Source: a bacterium
Lineage (GTDB): Bacteria > Planctomycetota > J058 > JAJDCP01
Reading direction: 5' to 3'
DNA: 14,316 bases
NCBI GenBank assembly: GCA_030428695.1
Contig: JAUIEM010000259.1
Location: forward strand, 1 to 14,316
Shown: positions 1 to 7,521 of the stretch, in pieces
Layout: each line of letters opens with the position of its first letter
Position numbering within the stretch: position 1 is the first letter of the stretch
Notes under the pieces: model-generated
Database searches by the model: none
What the model was told of the DNA's origin: nothing
Seen by the model: only the letters and a program-made list of their open reading frames with translations
Position numbers and translations under genes: made by a program

Positions 1-1
1 C

Positions 2-1924
2 CTCGACGCGCGCTCCGAGCGGCCGAGCCCGGCGGAGTTCGAAGCGCTGCTCGAGGAGTTCTTCGCCGCCCGCCCGAGCCCCTTCCTCGAGTTCGTCAGC
101 AAGCTCGAGGGCGAGGGGCCCGTCGACGGGGTGGTCGTCGGCATCCCGCTGCCGAGCGTCGCGACCTACACCCTCGGCTTCCTCGACGAGCTGTGCGGCT
201 CCTACGGCCTCGACCACGCCGCCGCCAACCGGGTCAAGGACGGCTACCTGTCCTCCTTCGTGCGCGGCCTGAAGACCGTCAACGAGCAGCTCGCGCGGCA
301 CGTGATCATCGCCCACACCACCGCGGTCGGCGGCATGTACCGGGTCGATCGCGACGCGTCGCAGATCCGCCTGGGCTTCGCCCACAGCGCCCTCGGCAAG
401 CTGCTCGAGGACAAGAAGTACTTCGCGGACAAGCTGACCCGGCTGTACCTCGAGCAGGGCTTCCTCGTGCTGATCACCGCGGCGGCCATCGGCATCGACA
501 TGGTCGAGTTCCGCGTCCGCCTGCCGATCGTGCGCGGCGTCAAGAACGCCCTGAGCGCCTGCCTCGAGCAGTGCGACGCCGACAATCCGCCCTTCCCGGC
601 GAGTGACCTCGACGGCAAGTGGGGGAGCAGCATCCACCTCTATCCGGGCGTGCCGGTGGCGCTCGACGACCCGGAGCCCCAGGCCCTGCGCTTCGGCGCG
701 GGCAAGGAGCTGATGGCCGACGTCGCGATCCGCAGCGGCGAGAACGGGCTGTTCTCGGTCGCGAACTGCACGGCGCTGTACAACGTGATGAAGGTCGCGA
801 TCCCCGAAGAGCTCGCGACGGTGATCGTGCGCCAGGTGCTGTTCGGCCACGAGCCGCACCGCAGCTGGTTCCGCGGCGGCGTCAACTACTACACCGAGAG
901 CGACAACTCGACCTTCGCCCTGCGCGTGCTGGTCAGCGACGAGCGGCTGATCCGCGGCCACCTCGGGGCCTTCGCGGTGCAGGCCTACCAGGCGCTCGGC
1001 TCCTCGACGCACCAGGCGCGGCTGCACGAGCTCGGGCTGTGCGTGCTGATGCTGCGCCTGCTGACCCTGGCCGAGAAGTTCCGCAGCTACGGCGAGGAAG
1101 AGCTGCGCGCGGCGGTCCCCGACCTCGACGGCTTCTTCTGGAAGGAGACCTCGCGCCCGACCTTCGAGGACTTCCTCGCCATCGGCCCGACCCGCCTGGC
1201 GCGCTTGTTCGGGCGGCTGTGCGAGGTGCGCACGATGGTCGACGCGGGGCTGCTGCTCGGCTACGACTGGCGCTCGACCGCCGACCGCGAGCCGGGGCGG
1301 GGGAAGTTCCTCGCCCGCCTGGCGACGCGCATCCGGCGGCTGCTGTCGACGATCACCTCGCTCGGCACGCCGATCATCTACACGAACATGGACGGCGAGG
1401 ACCGGATGCTGGTCGGTCCCTACATCGCGCCCTTGAACCGCGCGATGTGGAGCGCGGAGCAGATCGACGCGAGCTGGAAGCGCGGCGCGAAGGAGCACGG
1501 CATCCCCTTCGACGTCGCCCGCAACTGGAGCATCTGCAACAACGGCTTCCTCGACCTGCGCGCCCACGCCCTCGGCAGCGCGGCGCGCGAGCCGGGTCCC
1601 GAGCTCGCCGCCGGGCGGGTGTTCGCGGGCACCGAGCGCGAAGAGCTCGCGGCCTGGCTCGACGGCCTCGAGTACGACGCCTACTTCACGACCTGCGGGC
1701 TGGTCGCCCTGCACCACCGCCTCGACTGCCTGTGGACCTCGATCAAGCGCCGCCGGGTCGAGCTCGGCACCCACGAGACCTGGAAGAACTTCTTCTACCA
1801 GAAGACCGACGGCAGCTTCGTGCTCTCCCCGGGCATGGTCGAGACCGTGCGCATGTACAGCGAGGGGCTCGGCAAGGTCACCGGCACCGAGCAGCTGTGG
1901 CCGGGCTGGGGCTACGGGGGGTAG
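2..1924 (+). CDS. Large protein of unknown function, 5' end outside window
   Basis: The reading frame is open from base 2 to the TAG at 1922-1924, giving 640 visible residues. The true start lies upstream; the GTG at 131 is internal, because the frame continues unbroken and protein-like before it. I do not recognise the family. The first third has alternating hydrophobic strands and helices that could be a Rossmann-like fold (for example VVVGIPLPSVATYTLGF and HVIIAHTTAVGGMYRVD), but no clear GxGxxG is present. The second half is rich in Trp, Tyr and Cys (TNMDGEDRMLVGPYIAPLN, ARNWSICNNGFLDLRA). There is no transmembrane segment or signal peptide in the visible part, so it is probably cytoplasmic. 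It converges on the methyltransferase gene with 35 bp between stop codons; that gap contains GGGGTCACCCC but no T-run. Coding status is firm from length and GC-biased third positions; function is unknown. Confidence 0.85.
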   Translation, partial: LDARSERPSPAEFEALLEEFFAARPSPFLEFVSKLEGEGPVDGVVVGIPLPSVATYTLGFLDELCGSYGLDHAAANRVKDGYLSSFVRGLKTVNEQLARHVIIAHTTAVGGMYRVDRDASQIRLGFAHSALGKLLEDKKYFADKLTRLYLEQGFLVLITAAAIGIDMVEFRVRLPIVRGVKNALSACLEQCDADNPPFPASDLDGKWGSSIHLYPGVPVALDDPEPQALRFGAGKELMADVAIRSGENGLFSVANCTALYNVMKVAIPEELATVIVRQVLFGHEPHRSWFRGGVNYYTESDNSTFALRVLVSDERLIRGHLGAFAVQAYQALGSSTHQARLHELGLCVLMLRLLTLAEKFRSYGEEELRAAVPDLDGFFWKETSRPTFEDFLAIGPTRLARLFGRLCEVRTMVDAGLLLGYDWRSTADREPGRGKFLARLATRIRRLLSTITSLGTPIIYTNMDGEDRMLVGPYIAPLNRAMWSAEQIDASWKRGAKEHGIPFDVARNWSICNNGFLDLRAHALGSAAREPGPELAAGRVFAGTEREELAAWLDGLEYDAYFTTCGLVALHHRLDCLWTSIKRRRVELGTHETWKNFFYQKTDGSFVLSPGMVETVRMYSEGLGKVTGTEQLWPGWGYGG

Positions 1925-1959
1925 GGGTCACCCCGGTGAATCAAACGGGGGAACTGCGC

Positions 1960-3285
1960 TCAGCCGGCCCACCAGCGCCGCAGCGCCCGCCCCCCGACGG
2001 CCCGCAGGTCGCGGCCGGCGAGGCTCCGTGCGAAGCCCGGCAGGGCCGGCCAGAAGCGTCGCTTGCGCAGGCTGAGATCGCCCGCGCGCAGCACGTGGCG
2101 GGCGGCGATGCGGACGAGCCCGCGGTTCGCGAAGAACCAGCTGCCGAAGCCGCTCTGCTCGAGCAGCAGGCAGCGCAGGGCGAGGGTGAAGGAGCCGAGC
2201 GCCCGCCCGGCGCCGGCCCCGCCGTTCAGGGCGTAGAAGCCCGCGGCACAGGCGCTGCGCCCGAGAAAGCAGGGGTAGTGGGGGAGCAGCTCGAGCAGGT
2301 TCCTGCCGAGCAGCGGGGCGAGCCGCGCGGGGAGCTCCTCCAGCGCGCGCCGATCGAGGCCGTAGTCGCAGGCGAGCAACGCCTCGAGCTGGGCGAGGGC
2401 AGGCCCGGACGGCACGGGCCGGTGCCACTCGGCCTCGACCAGCCGCGCGAGCAGCCCAGCCCGCAGCCAGCGCCGGGCCTCGCCCCCCGGGCGCAGGGCG
2501 CGCAGCTGGGCGCGCAGGTCGGCGCACAGCAGCGCGGCCGGGTCGGGCGCTGGGGTCAGGGCTGCCAGGGGCTCCGGCCGGTGGGCGATGGTGGCGACGA
2601 GGTTGCTCGCCCCGGTCGCGCCGCCGCCGCGTGCCTCGATCCGGCAGTGGCCGCCGAGCTCCTCGATGCGGGCGCGCAGGGCCTGCCGCGAGAAGATCAC
2701 CATGTGCTGGCCGGCAGCGAGGATGCTGTCGCGGTGCTCCGGCGGCTCGTCGCGCAGCACCGCCGCGTTCGGGGTCGTCAGGAGGGCGACGCCGTCGGGC
2801 TGCAGGCGGGCGAGGACCGCGGCGAGGAAGTCGAGCGGCCGGGGCACGTGCTCGAGCACCTCGCTCGCGATGATCAGGTCGAAGCGCTCGTCGGGCAGAT
2901 CCTCCGGGAAGAAGCCGTCGATCCGCTCGTGGTCGAACAGCGCGGTGCGCGGCGCCGGCTCGATGGCGACCAGCCGCCGGGCGCCGGTCCAGCGGCCGGC
3001 GGCGTCGAGCAGGAAGTTGAAGCCGCCGCCGATCTCGAGGACGCTCTCCGCGCGCAGCTCCCGGAGCGGCAGCAGGGCCTCGAGCATCGGCGCGATGCCC
3101 GCCCCGTACTCGAGGTCGTACTTGTCCAGGGAGGGGTGCACGGGACCGTGGGGGGGCTGCGGGAAGGGGTCGAACCAGGCGCTCGCGCAGTCGCCGCAGA
3201 GCAGCACCTGCGCCGGTTCGGGCAGACCGATCTCCGAGCGCAGGAAGGGCGCGGAGCGGGGGGAGGAACAGACGGGGCAGTGCAT
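1960..3285 (-). CDS. Class I SAM-dependent methyltransferase with N-terminal zinc-ribbon-like motif
   Basis: The 441-aa protein begins MHCPVCSS and carries a C3-x2-C6 ... C30-x2-C33 pattern typical of a small zinc ribbon. A class I methyltransferase core follows: motif I LEIGGGFNFL (83-92), acidic end of strand 2 IEP (108-110), FDLIIASEVLEHV (135-147) and TTPN (170-173). Zinc-ribbon-plus-methyltransferase proteins of this type are common in sugar and polysaccharide clusters, where many methylate NDP-sugars or glycan ends; the substrate here is inferred only. Residues from about 225 to 441 form an Arg/Leu/Ala-rich C-terminal extension that I cannot assign. The ATG at 3285 is chosen because it puts the cysteine motif at the N-terminus; it has no good Shine-Dalgarno. 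A -10-like TAAGCT (3324-3319) and a TCGACT hexamer inside the neighbouring repeat could form its promoter, with a leader of about 27 nt. The gene is divergent from the ABC permease. Confidence 0.88.
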   Translation of the reverse strand: MHCPVCSSPRSAPFLRSEIGLPEPAQVLLCGDCASAWFDPFPQPPHGPVHPSLDKYDLEYGAGIAPMLEALLPLRELRAESVLEIGGGFNFLLDAAGRWTGARRLVAIEPAPRTALFDHERIDGFFPEDLPDERFDLIIASEVLEHVPRPLDFLAAVLARLQPDGVALLTTPNAAVLRDEPPEHRDSILAAGQHMVIFSRQALRARIEELGGHCRIEARGGGATGASNLVATIAHRPEPLAALTPAPDPAALLCADLRAQLRALRPGGEARRWLRAGLLARLVEAEWHRPVPSGPALAQLEALLACDYGLDRRALEELPARLAPLLGRNLLELLPHYPCFLGRSACAAGFYALNGGAGAGRALGSFTLALRCLLLEQSGFGSWFFANRGLVRIAARHVLRAGDLSLRKRRFWPALPGFARSLAGRDLRAVGGRALRRWWAG

Positions 3286-3318
3286 GGCCCGGCTCGACGT
3301 CGACGCTGGCGAGGCGCC

Positions 3319-3347
3319 AGCTTAGGGCCCGGAAAGGAATAAGTCGA
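3319..3347 (-). promoter_or_regulatory. Candidate sigma70-type promoter for the methyltransferase, -35 in repeat end
   Basis: Read on the minus strand, TCGACT (3347-3342, 4 of 6 matches to TTGACA) lies in the left arm of repeat copy 1. It is followed by a 17-bp spacer to TAAGCT (3324-3319), just outside the repeat. A start near 3312 would leave about 27 nt to the ATG at 3285. The -10 is weak (3 of 6), so the call rests mainly on the same layout at the other repeat ends. Confidence 0.35.
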
Positions 3348-3568
3348 GCATTCGGGCACGCCTGCGGCGTAATTTTGTCACTTGCCTCTCTCCACCTCCA
3401 CCGCCACCGCTCGTTCCTCGCGGAGGCGGTGTTCGGCCGCTGCGGCCTCTGCCCCTCGTTCCTCGGTGCCGAGACCTTGCTGTTGGCGCTGGTATGCGTC
3501 ATTCGCCAAGCAACAAAATTCCTGCCGCATCCGCACCCTCGGTGTTCGACTTACTCCTTTCCGGCCCC
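3325..3568. repeat. Dispersed palindromic repeat, copy 1 (244 bp)
   Basis: This block matches 7522-7764 with about 26 differences over 244 columns (about 89 % identity, counted by hand), in the same orientation. Its ends are imperfect inverted repeats: left GGGCCCGGAAAGGAATAAGT, right (reverse complement) GGGGCCGGAAAGGAGTAAGT. The complementarity resumes further in, where AATTTTGT at 3371-3378 pairs with ACAAAATT at 3513-3520. The centre holds a GGCCGC-T-GCGGCC hairpin (3435-3447), a CTCGG-TG-CCGAG hairpin (3462-3473) and two direct copies of CTCGTTCCTCG (3410-3420 and 3455-3465). It has no transposase gene and fills most of the 321-bp gap between the divergent methyltransferase and permease genes. 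Its ends may supply -35 elements for both. It could be a MITE-like element, a structured RNA or a regulatory palindrome; I know no named family that it matches. Confidence 0.9.
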
Positions 3569-3575
3569 TTATACT
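3546..3575 (+). promoter_or_regulatory. Candidate sigma70-type promoter for the ABC permease, -35 in repeat end
   Basis: TCGACT (3546-3551) in the right arm of repeat copy 1, an 18-bp spacer, then TATACT (3570-3575, 5 of 6 matches to TATAAT) immediately after the repeat. A start near 3582 would give a leader of about 25 nt containing the AGGAGG ribosome-binding site of the permease. The good -10 and leader length support the call; it is untested. Confidence 0.5.
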
Positions 3576-3606
3576 GTGGCCCCGTCCCGTGCCAGCAGGA
3601 GGAAGG

Positions 3607-4458
3607 ATGGCCGGCACCGCGAGCCGCGACTGGAGCCGCATGCCCGAGACGGTGATCTCCGCGCGGCGGCCCGTGATGCTGTGGCAGTCGCTGCGCGACC
3701 TGTTCACCTTCCGCGACCTGTTCTACTCGCTGATGCAGCGCGACCTGCGCCTGCGCTACAAGCAGACCGCCCTCGGGGTGCTGTGGATCATCCTCCAGCC
3801 CCTGCTGACCAGCGGCATCTTCACCGTCGTCTTCGGCAGCCTGCGCGGCCTGTCCGACCAGGGCACCCTCGGCAACATCAGCTTCTTCCTCGCCGGGCTG
3901 GTGCCCTGGATGAGCTTCGCCACGGCGGTGTCGAACGCCTCGGCGAGCATGGAGACCAACGCCCACCTGGTCAGCAAGGTCTACTTCCCGCGCATGGTCG
4001 TGCCCCTGGCCTACATCGCCGGCTCGGTGATCGACTTCCTGATCGCCTTCGCGGTGCTCGCGCTCTTCGCCGGCCTGGCGGGCGCCCTCGACCCGTGGCT
4101 GTTCGCGGTGATGCCGCTGCTGCTCCTCTTGCAGCTGGTGTTCGCCGGCGGCCTCGGCCTGTTCTTCGGGGCCCTGCATGCGCAGTTCCGGGACATCAAG
4201 TACCTGATCCCCTTCGCCCTGCAGTGCGGGATGTTCATCTGCGTGCTGATGCCCCTGGCGAACTGGCCCCGCGCGGTCCAGGTCGCCCTTTCCTTCAACC
4301 CGATGACCGGCGTGATCGAGGCCTACCGGGCGCTGCTGCACGGGGCGCCGGTGCCGTGGTGGCTGCTCGGGCGGGGGGCGGCGGTCGCGCTCGCCTTCCT
4401 GCTCGTCGCCGCGGTCTTCTTCCGCCGCCGCGAGGCGAAGCTGATCGACCTGCTCTAG
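3607..4458 (+). CDS. ABC-2 type polysaccharide export permease (Wzm/TagG-like)
   Basis: The 283-aa inner-membrane protein has the usual length and hallmarks of O-antigen, capsule or teichoic-acid export permeases. These are an amphipathic N-terminus, RYKQTALGVLW (50-60) before the first helix, SKVYFPRM (123-130) as cytoplasmic coupling region, and NPMTGVIEAYR (231-241) before the last helices. About six hydrophobic segments are visible (near 58-77, 92-108, 133-157, 166-190, 198-217 and 255-272). The ATG at 3607 is preferred over upstream in-frame codons because AGGAGG lies directly before it and upstream codons fall inside the repeat. Family members form dimers and work with a Wzt/TagH ATPase that is normally the next gene. 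Here the next gene is convergent and unrelated, so the ATPase must be encoded elsewhere. The exported substrate cannot be read from the sequence. Confidence 0.93.
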   Translation: MAGTASRDWSRMPETVISARRPVMLWQSLRDLFTFRDLFYSLMQRDLRLRYKQTALGVLWIILQPLLTSGIFTVVFGSLRGLSDQGTLGNISFFLAGLVPWMSFATAVSNASASMETNAHLVSKVYFPRMVVPLAYIAGSVIDFLIAFAVLALFAGLAGALDPWLFAVMPLLLLLQLVFAGGLGLFFGALHAQFRDIKYLIPFALQCGMFICVLMPLANWPRAVQVALSFNPMTGVIEAYRALLHGAPVPWWLLGRGAAVALAFLLVAAVFFRRREAKLIDLL

Positions 4459-4478
4459 CCAGGCCCTGGGCCCGGCGC

Positions 4479-6221
4479 CTACTCGGGCAGGATCACGATC
4501 GTGCGCCGGCCTTCCATCGGCACCCGCAGGGTGACGCGCCCGCTGGTCAGCTCGACGGACCAGCCTTCGATCGCGGTGACCTGCACCGAGGTCCCCGGCA
4601 GGCTGTCCCCGACCCGGACGATCGCGCCGTCGACCAGCGCGGTGGCGGCGCCCCCGCTGACCGTCACCGCCTGCACGTCGGGCTCGAAGGCGGCGGCGGT
4701 GCGGACCGCGTCGGCCAGGGCGAGCAGCGCGCGGGCTTCCTCCTGCAGTCCGGCGGCGAGCTCGGGGGCATGGGCGGCGATGTCCCCGAGCCGCGAGCTC
4801 AGGGCGGCGGCCCACTCGAGCAGCCGGTCGGGCTCCGAGGCGCGGGCGTGGGCCTCGAGCTGCTCGAGCTGCGCGCGGACCGCGTCGGCCCAGGCGGCGT
4901 TGCGGGCGGCCCGCACGCGGGCGGCGAGCGGCGCGTAGCGCTCGCGCAGGGCGGGGCGGCGGGTGTCCTCCCGGGGCAGCAGCACCAGCAGGCCCTCGAG
5001 CTCGGCGAAGAGCTTCTCGGCGCGCGCTCCCTCCCCGGCCGCGAGGGCGCCCTCGATCTGGTCGAGGAGGGCGAGGAAGCGCTCGATCGCGGCCTGCTGG
5101 CGGGCGGCGAGCTCCTCTTCCCGGGCGGCGCTCCAGCGCACCCGCAGGGTGTCGCCGTCGGGGCACTGGAGGTCGAAGCGGCGGAGCAGCTGGCGGAACA
5201 GGTCCTCGGTGCTCGTGCTGGTCAGGAAGTCGTCGATCGTCCCCTCGATGCGCGGATCGAGCACGAGAGGCCGCTCCAACTGCGCGGCGAGCAGCCGCAG
5301 CGCGTCGCGCAGCGGGGTCTCGTCGAAGCGCACCGCGTGGGTCAACGCGACCACGATCTGCCCGACGCGGTAGTCGCGCACCAGGCTCCAGGGCGCGCCC
5401 GCGACGCTGTACTCGTCGCTGATGCGCAGGCGCAGGACGCCGTTGGCGGGGATGCCGGGCCGGAACCAGACCTCGGTCACGCGCCGGCGCCCGGCGAGCT
5501 TCTCGGTGAACGAGAGCTTGTGGCAGTCGCGCTCGCGTCCGTACGGGTACTCCGCGCCGACCAGGACGATGCCGCCGCGGGCGGTCTGCGCGCCCCCGGT
5601 GCTGAAGGAGAGGCTGTACTGGCAGCTGCGCACCTCGACGTCGCCGCTGCCGGTCAGCCGGCCCTGCAGCGTCTCCTCCGCGACCGCCTTGCGGGCGGCC
5701 TGGAAGACGCCGCGCAGGGCGGACAGCGGGAGGTCCTGCTGGAGCGCGTCGAACAGCCCGGCCATCCCGGAGCGGCCGAAGGCGGCGAGCTCGTCGACCG
5801 CCTCCGCGGCCCGCTCGCGGTCGCCGAGCGCGTCGACCAGCGCCCAGAAGCGCTCTTCCTCCGCCGCGCTCAAGGCGGGCTCGCCGTCGGCGAACATCGT
5901 CAGGCCGAGGCTGGAGCGGATGTCGAGCAGCTGCAGCAGGTGGGTGTTGCTGAAGTCGCTGGCGCCGGTCTCTAGCAGCGCCGCGAGGCGTTGCGCGTAG
6001 GCGTCGGCCCGGCCGAGCTCGGCGAGGCAGTAGAGCCGCAGCCAGGCGATCTGCTCCGGAGCCTCGGCGCCGTCGAGCGGGGCGAGCCGGTCCTCCGCGG
6101 CCTCGAAGCGGCCTGCGGCCAGGTCGGCGAGGGCCGCGTCGAAGGCGCCCTGCGCGGCGGGGTCGTCGAACTCCTGGGCGGACAGGGCCGCGCACAGCAT
6201 CAGCAAGAGGCAGGCTCGCAT
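4479..6221 (-). CDS. Secreted protein with STN/secretin-N-like and GspC/PilP-like domains
   Basis: The 580-aa protein starts with a short signal peptide (MRACLLLMLCAALSA, probable cleavage before QEF), so it is exported. The ATG at 6221 is chosen because it opens the signal peptide and is preceded by GAGGAG; the longer upstream frame does not look like protein. Residues 20-180 are helical. Residues about 298-362 (VRFDETPLRDALRLLAAQ ... DGDTLRV) match the pattern of the STN/secretin short N-terminal domain. Residues 365-510 are Ala/Glu/Leu-rich and probably coiled coil. The last 65 residues (AALVDGAIVRVGDSLPG-like, 527-543, then beta-rich to 570) resemble the periplasmic domain of GspC or PilP. 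Both end domains occur in type II secretion and type IV pilus machines, but no other such gene is nearby, so the role is inferred. It converges on the permease gene with 20 bp between. Confidence 0.8.
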   Translation of the reverse strand: MRACLLLMLCAALSAQEFDDPAAQGAFDAALADLAAGRFEAAEDRLAPLDGAEAPEQIAWLRLYCLAELGRADAYAQRLAALLETGASDFSNTHLLQLLDIRSSLGLTMFADGEPALSAAEEERFWALVDALGDRERAAEAVDELAAFGRSGMAGLFDALQQDLPLSALRGVFQAARKAVAEETLQGRLTGSGDVEVRSCQYSLSFSTGGAQTARGGIVLVGAEYPYGRERDCHKLSFTEKLAGRRRVTEVWFRPGIPANGVLRLRISDEYSVAGAPWSLVRDYRVGQIVVALTHAVRFDETPLRDALRLLAAQLERPLVLDPRIEGTIDDFLTSTSTEDLFRQLLRRFDLQCPDGDTLRVRWSAAREEELAARQQAAIERFLALLDQIEGALAAGEGARAEKLFAELEGLLVLLPREDTRRPALRERYAPLAARVRAARNAAWADAVRAQLEQLEAHARASEPDRLLEWAAALSSRLGDIAAHAPELAAGLQEEARALLALADAVRTAAAFEPDVQAVTVSGGAATALVDGAIVRVGDSLPGTSVQVTAIEGWSVELTSGRVTLRVPMEGRRTIVILPE

Positions 6222-6293
6222 CGGGATCTCCTCGTCTCGTGGTGCCCAGAGGATACCGTAGCGGGCGCGGGACATCCTCCCGAAGCCGCGATG

Positions 6294-6323
6294 CTGGAAA
6301 TGGCCGCGCCGGGCTCGTACGCT
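6294..6323 (+). promoter_or_regulatory. Possible promoter of the small-TM/HTTM pair
   Basis: CTGGAA (6294-6299), an 18-bp spacer and TACGCT (6318-6323) give a weak -35/-10 arrangement (3 of 6 matches in each hexamer). A start about 7 bp downstream would fall on or next to the GTG at 6330, which would make the mRNA leaderless. No Shine-Dalgarno precedes that GTG, which fits but does not prove this. Confidence 0.25.
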
Positions 6324-6329
6324 GCGGAT

Positions 6330-6707
6330 GTGGAAGCTTCCGCCCGCGAGCGTCGACTCCGTCCCTGGCTGTGGTGCGCCGGCGCGCTCCTGCTGCTCGC
6401 GCAGCTCGGCGCGCTGGTCGCCGCCCGCCTGGGCCCGGAGCGCTACTTCGCCTGGGCGCCGTACGACGAGCTCAGCCGCTACGAGATCGAGGTCGTGCGG
6501 GCCGGGGAGACCCTGTCCGCCCGGGCGGTCGGCCAGCGCTACCGGTGCTGGGGACAGGAGCACCGGTCGATCGCCCACGTCCAGGACATCATCGAGCAAT
6601 ACGAGCAGACCTACGGCCGGGACGAGAGCGTCCGGGTCGTGCTGCGCTACCGGACCAACGGTGGACCCGAACGAAGGTGGCACTGGCCCTCCGGGCAGAC
6701 CCGCTGA
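6330..6707 (+). CDS. Small single-pass membrane protein, partner of HTTM-like protein
   Basis: The 125-aa protein has a basic N-terminus (RERRLRP), one transmembrane helix (about 12-33, WLWCAGALLLLAQLGALVAA) and a soluble tail of about 90 residues with FAWAPYDELSRYEIEV (40-55) and RYRTNGG (106-112). By the positive-inside rule the tail is probably extracytoplasmic. I do not know its function. Frame choice is firm: this frame, not the overlapping one, reads as protein up to the TGA at 6705-6707. The start is not firm. In-frame ATGs at 6291 and 6300 also exist; GTG 6330 is preferred because it places the basic residues just before the helix. It overlaps the next gene by 47 bp, which suggests translational coupling and a shared role. 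Confidence 0.7.
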   Translation: MEASARERRLRPWLWCAGALLLLAQLGALVAARLGPERYFAWAPYDELSRYEIEVVRAGETLSARAVGQRYRCWGQEHRSIAHVQDIIEQYEQTYGRDESVRVVLRYRTNGGPERRWHWPSGQTR

Positions 6708-7521
6708 GGCTTCCTGGAACCCCCTCCGCTGCGACGGCACGGCGCTGCCGCCGACGGTGCTGCTCGCGGCCAAGCTGCTCGTGCTCTTCCTGCTCGCGAT
6801 CGGCGGCTACGGCTTCGACGTCTTCCTGCCCTTTCTGCCCGCGCTCGACGCCGTGCGCGAGCTCGGGGCCCTGCGGCCGGCGTATCGTGGCCTGTTCCTG
6901 CTGCTCGCGGCGGCCCTGTTCCTCAACCGCCGGGTGCGCCTCGCCTGCTTCGGGCTCGGCGCCCTGAAGCTGCTCGCGCTGCTCGCCTGCCGCACGAGCT
7001 GGTCGAACAGCCACACCTTCTTCGCCTGCTTCCTGCTGCTGGCCGGCTTGCAACCCCGCGGCCGGCCGCCGCACCTGCTGCGGCTGCAGGTCGCCCTGGT
7101 GTACTTCGGGGCGGGGCTGAACAAGCTCTGTCTGGCCGACTGGCGCGGGGGGGTGTTCTTCGAGCACTGGACCTCCGCCGTGCTCGGCCTGGAGCTCTAT
7201 CCGGCGCTCGCGGCCTGGTTCCCGGAGCGGCTCCTGTCGACGCTGGTGTCCTGGCTGACCATCGGCCTCGAGCTCGGACTGGGGCCGGCGCTGCTCTGGA
7301 AGCGCAGCCGACGCGCGGCGTTGCTGGGCGGGCTCCTGTTCCACGCCGGCATGCTGGTCTTCACGGGCGGGCGGATCTCCTGGATCTTCGGCTACGCGAT
7401 GGCGAGCGCCTACCTCGTCTTCCTGCCCGCGCTGCCGGGGGCGAAGCGACCCTGGCTCGCACCAGCCCTCGCCTTCGCCGGAGCGGGATTGCTGCTGGTG
7501 ATGCGCGCCGCCTTTTCCTGA
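6661..7521 (+). CDS. HTTM-like multi-pass membrane protein
   Basis: From GTG 6661 this is a 286-aa, very hydrophobic protein with about six to seven transmembrane segments. QVALVYFGAGLNKL (143-156), the following DWRGG...FEHW and the later LLFHAGM (225-231) resemble the HTTM domain, the membrane part of vitamin K-dependent gamma-carboxylase that bacteria also carry in shorter proteins such as the SdpB family. The C-terminal carboxylase region is absent, so carboxylase activity should not be assumed. The start is uncertain: GTG 6757 would remove 32 Pro/Gly-rich residues and also gives an intact membrane core; neither has a clear ribosome-binding site. The frame from 6328 to 6660 is not part of the gene, since the upstream protein is read in another frame there. 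The stop codon abuts repeat copy 2. Confidence 0.72.
   Translation: MDPNEGGTGPPGRPAEASWNPLRCDGTALPPTVLLAAKLLVLFLLAIGGYGFDVFLPFLPALDAVRELGALRPAYRGLFLLLAAALFLNRRVRLACFGLGALKLLALLACRTSWSNSHTFFACFLLLAGLQPRGRPPHLLRLQVALVYFGAGLNKLCLADWRGGVFFEHWTSAVLGLELYPALAAWFPERLLSTLVSWLTIGLELGLGPALLWKRSRRAALLGGLLFHAGMLVFTGGRISWIFGYAMASAYLVFLPALPGAKRPWLAPALAFAGAGLLLVMRAAFS

Noticed and set aside
619..3342. 907-residue open frame on the plus strand
   Set aside because: It runs over the end of the first gene and antisense to the methyltransferase; its composition (Arg/Pro/Ala/Gly runs) is that of a GC-rich shadow frame.
3321..3571. CTTA on both sides of repeat copy 1 as a target-site duplication
   Set aside because: Copy 2 shows no equivalent, and a 3-4 bp match can occur by chance.
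3375..5975. 866-residue open frame on the plus strand
   Set aside because: It crosses the repeat, overlaps the permease in the wrong frame and runs antisense to the secreted-protein gene.
3499..6195. 898-residue open frame on the minus strand
   Set aside because: It lies over the secreted-protein gene in another frame and antisense to the permease; no protein-like motifs.
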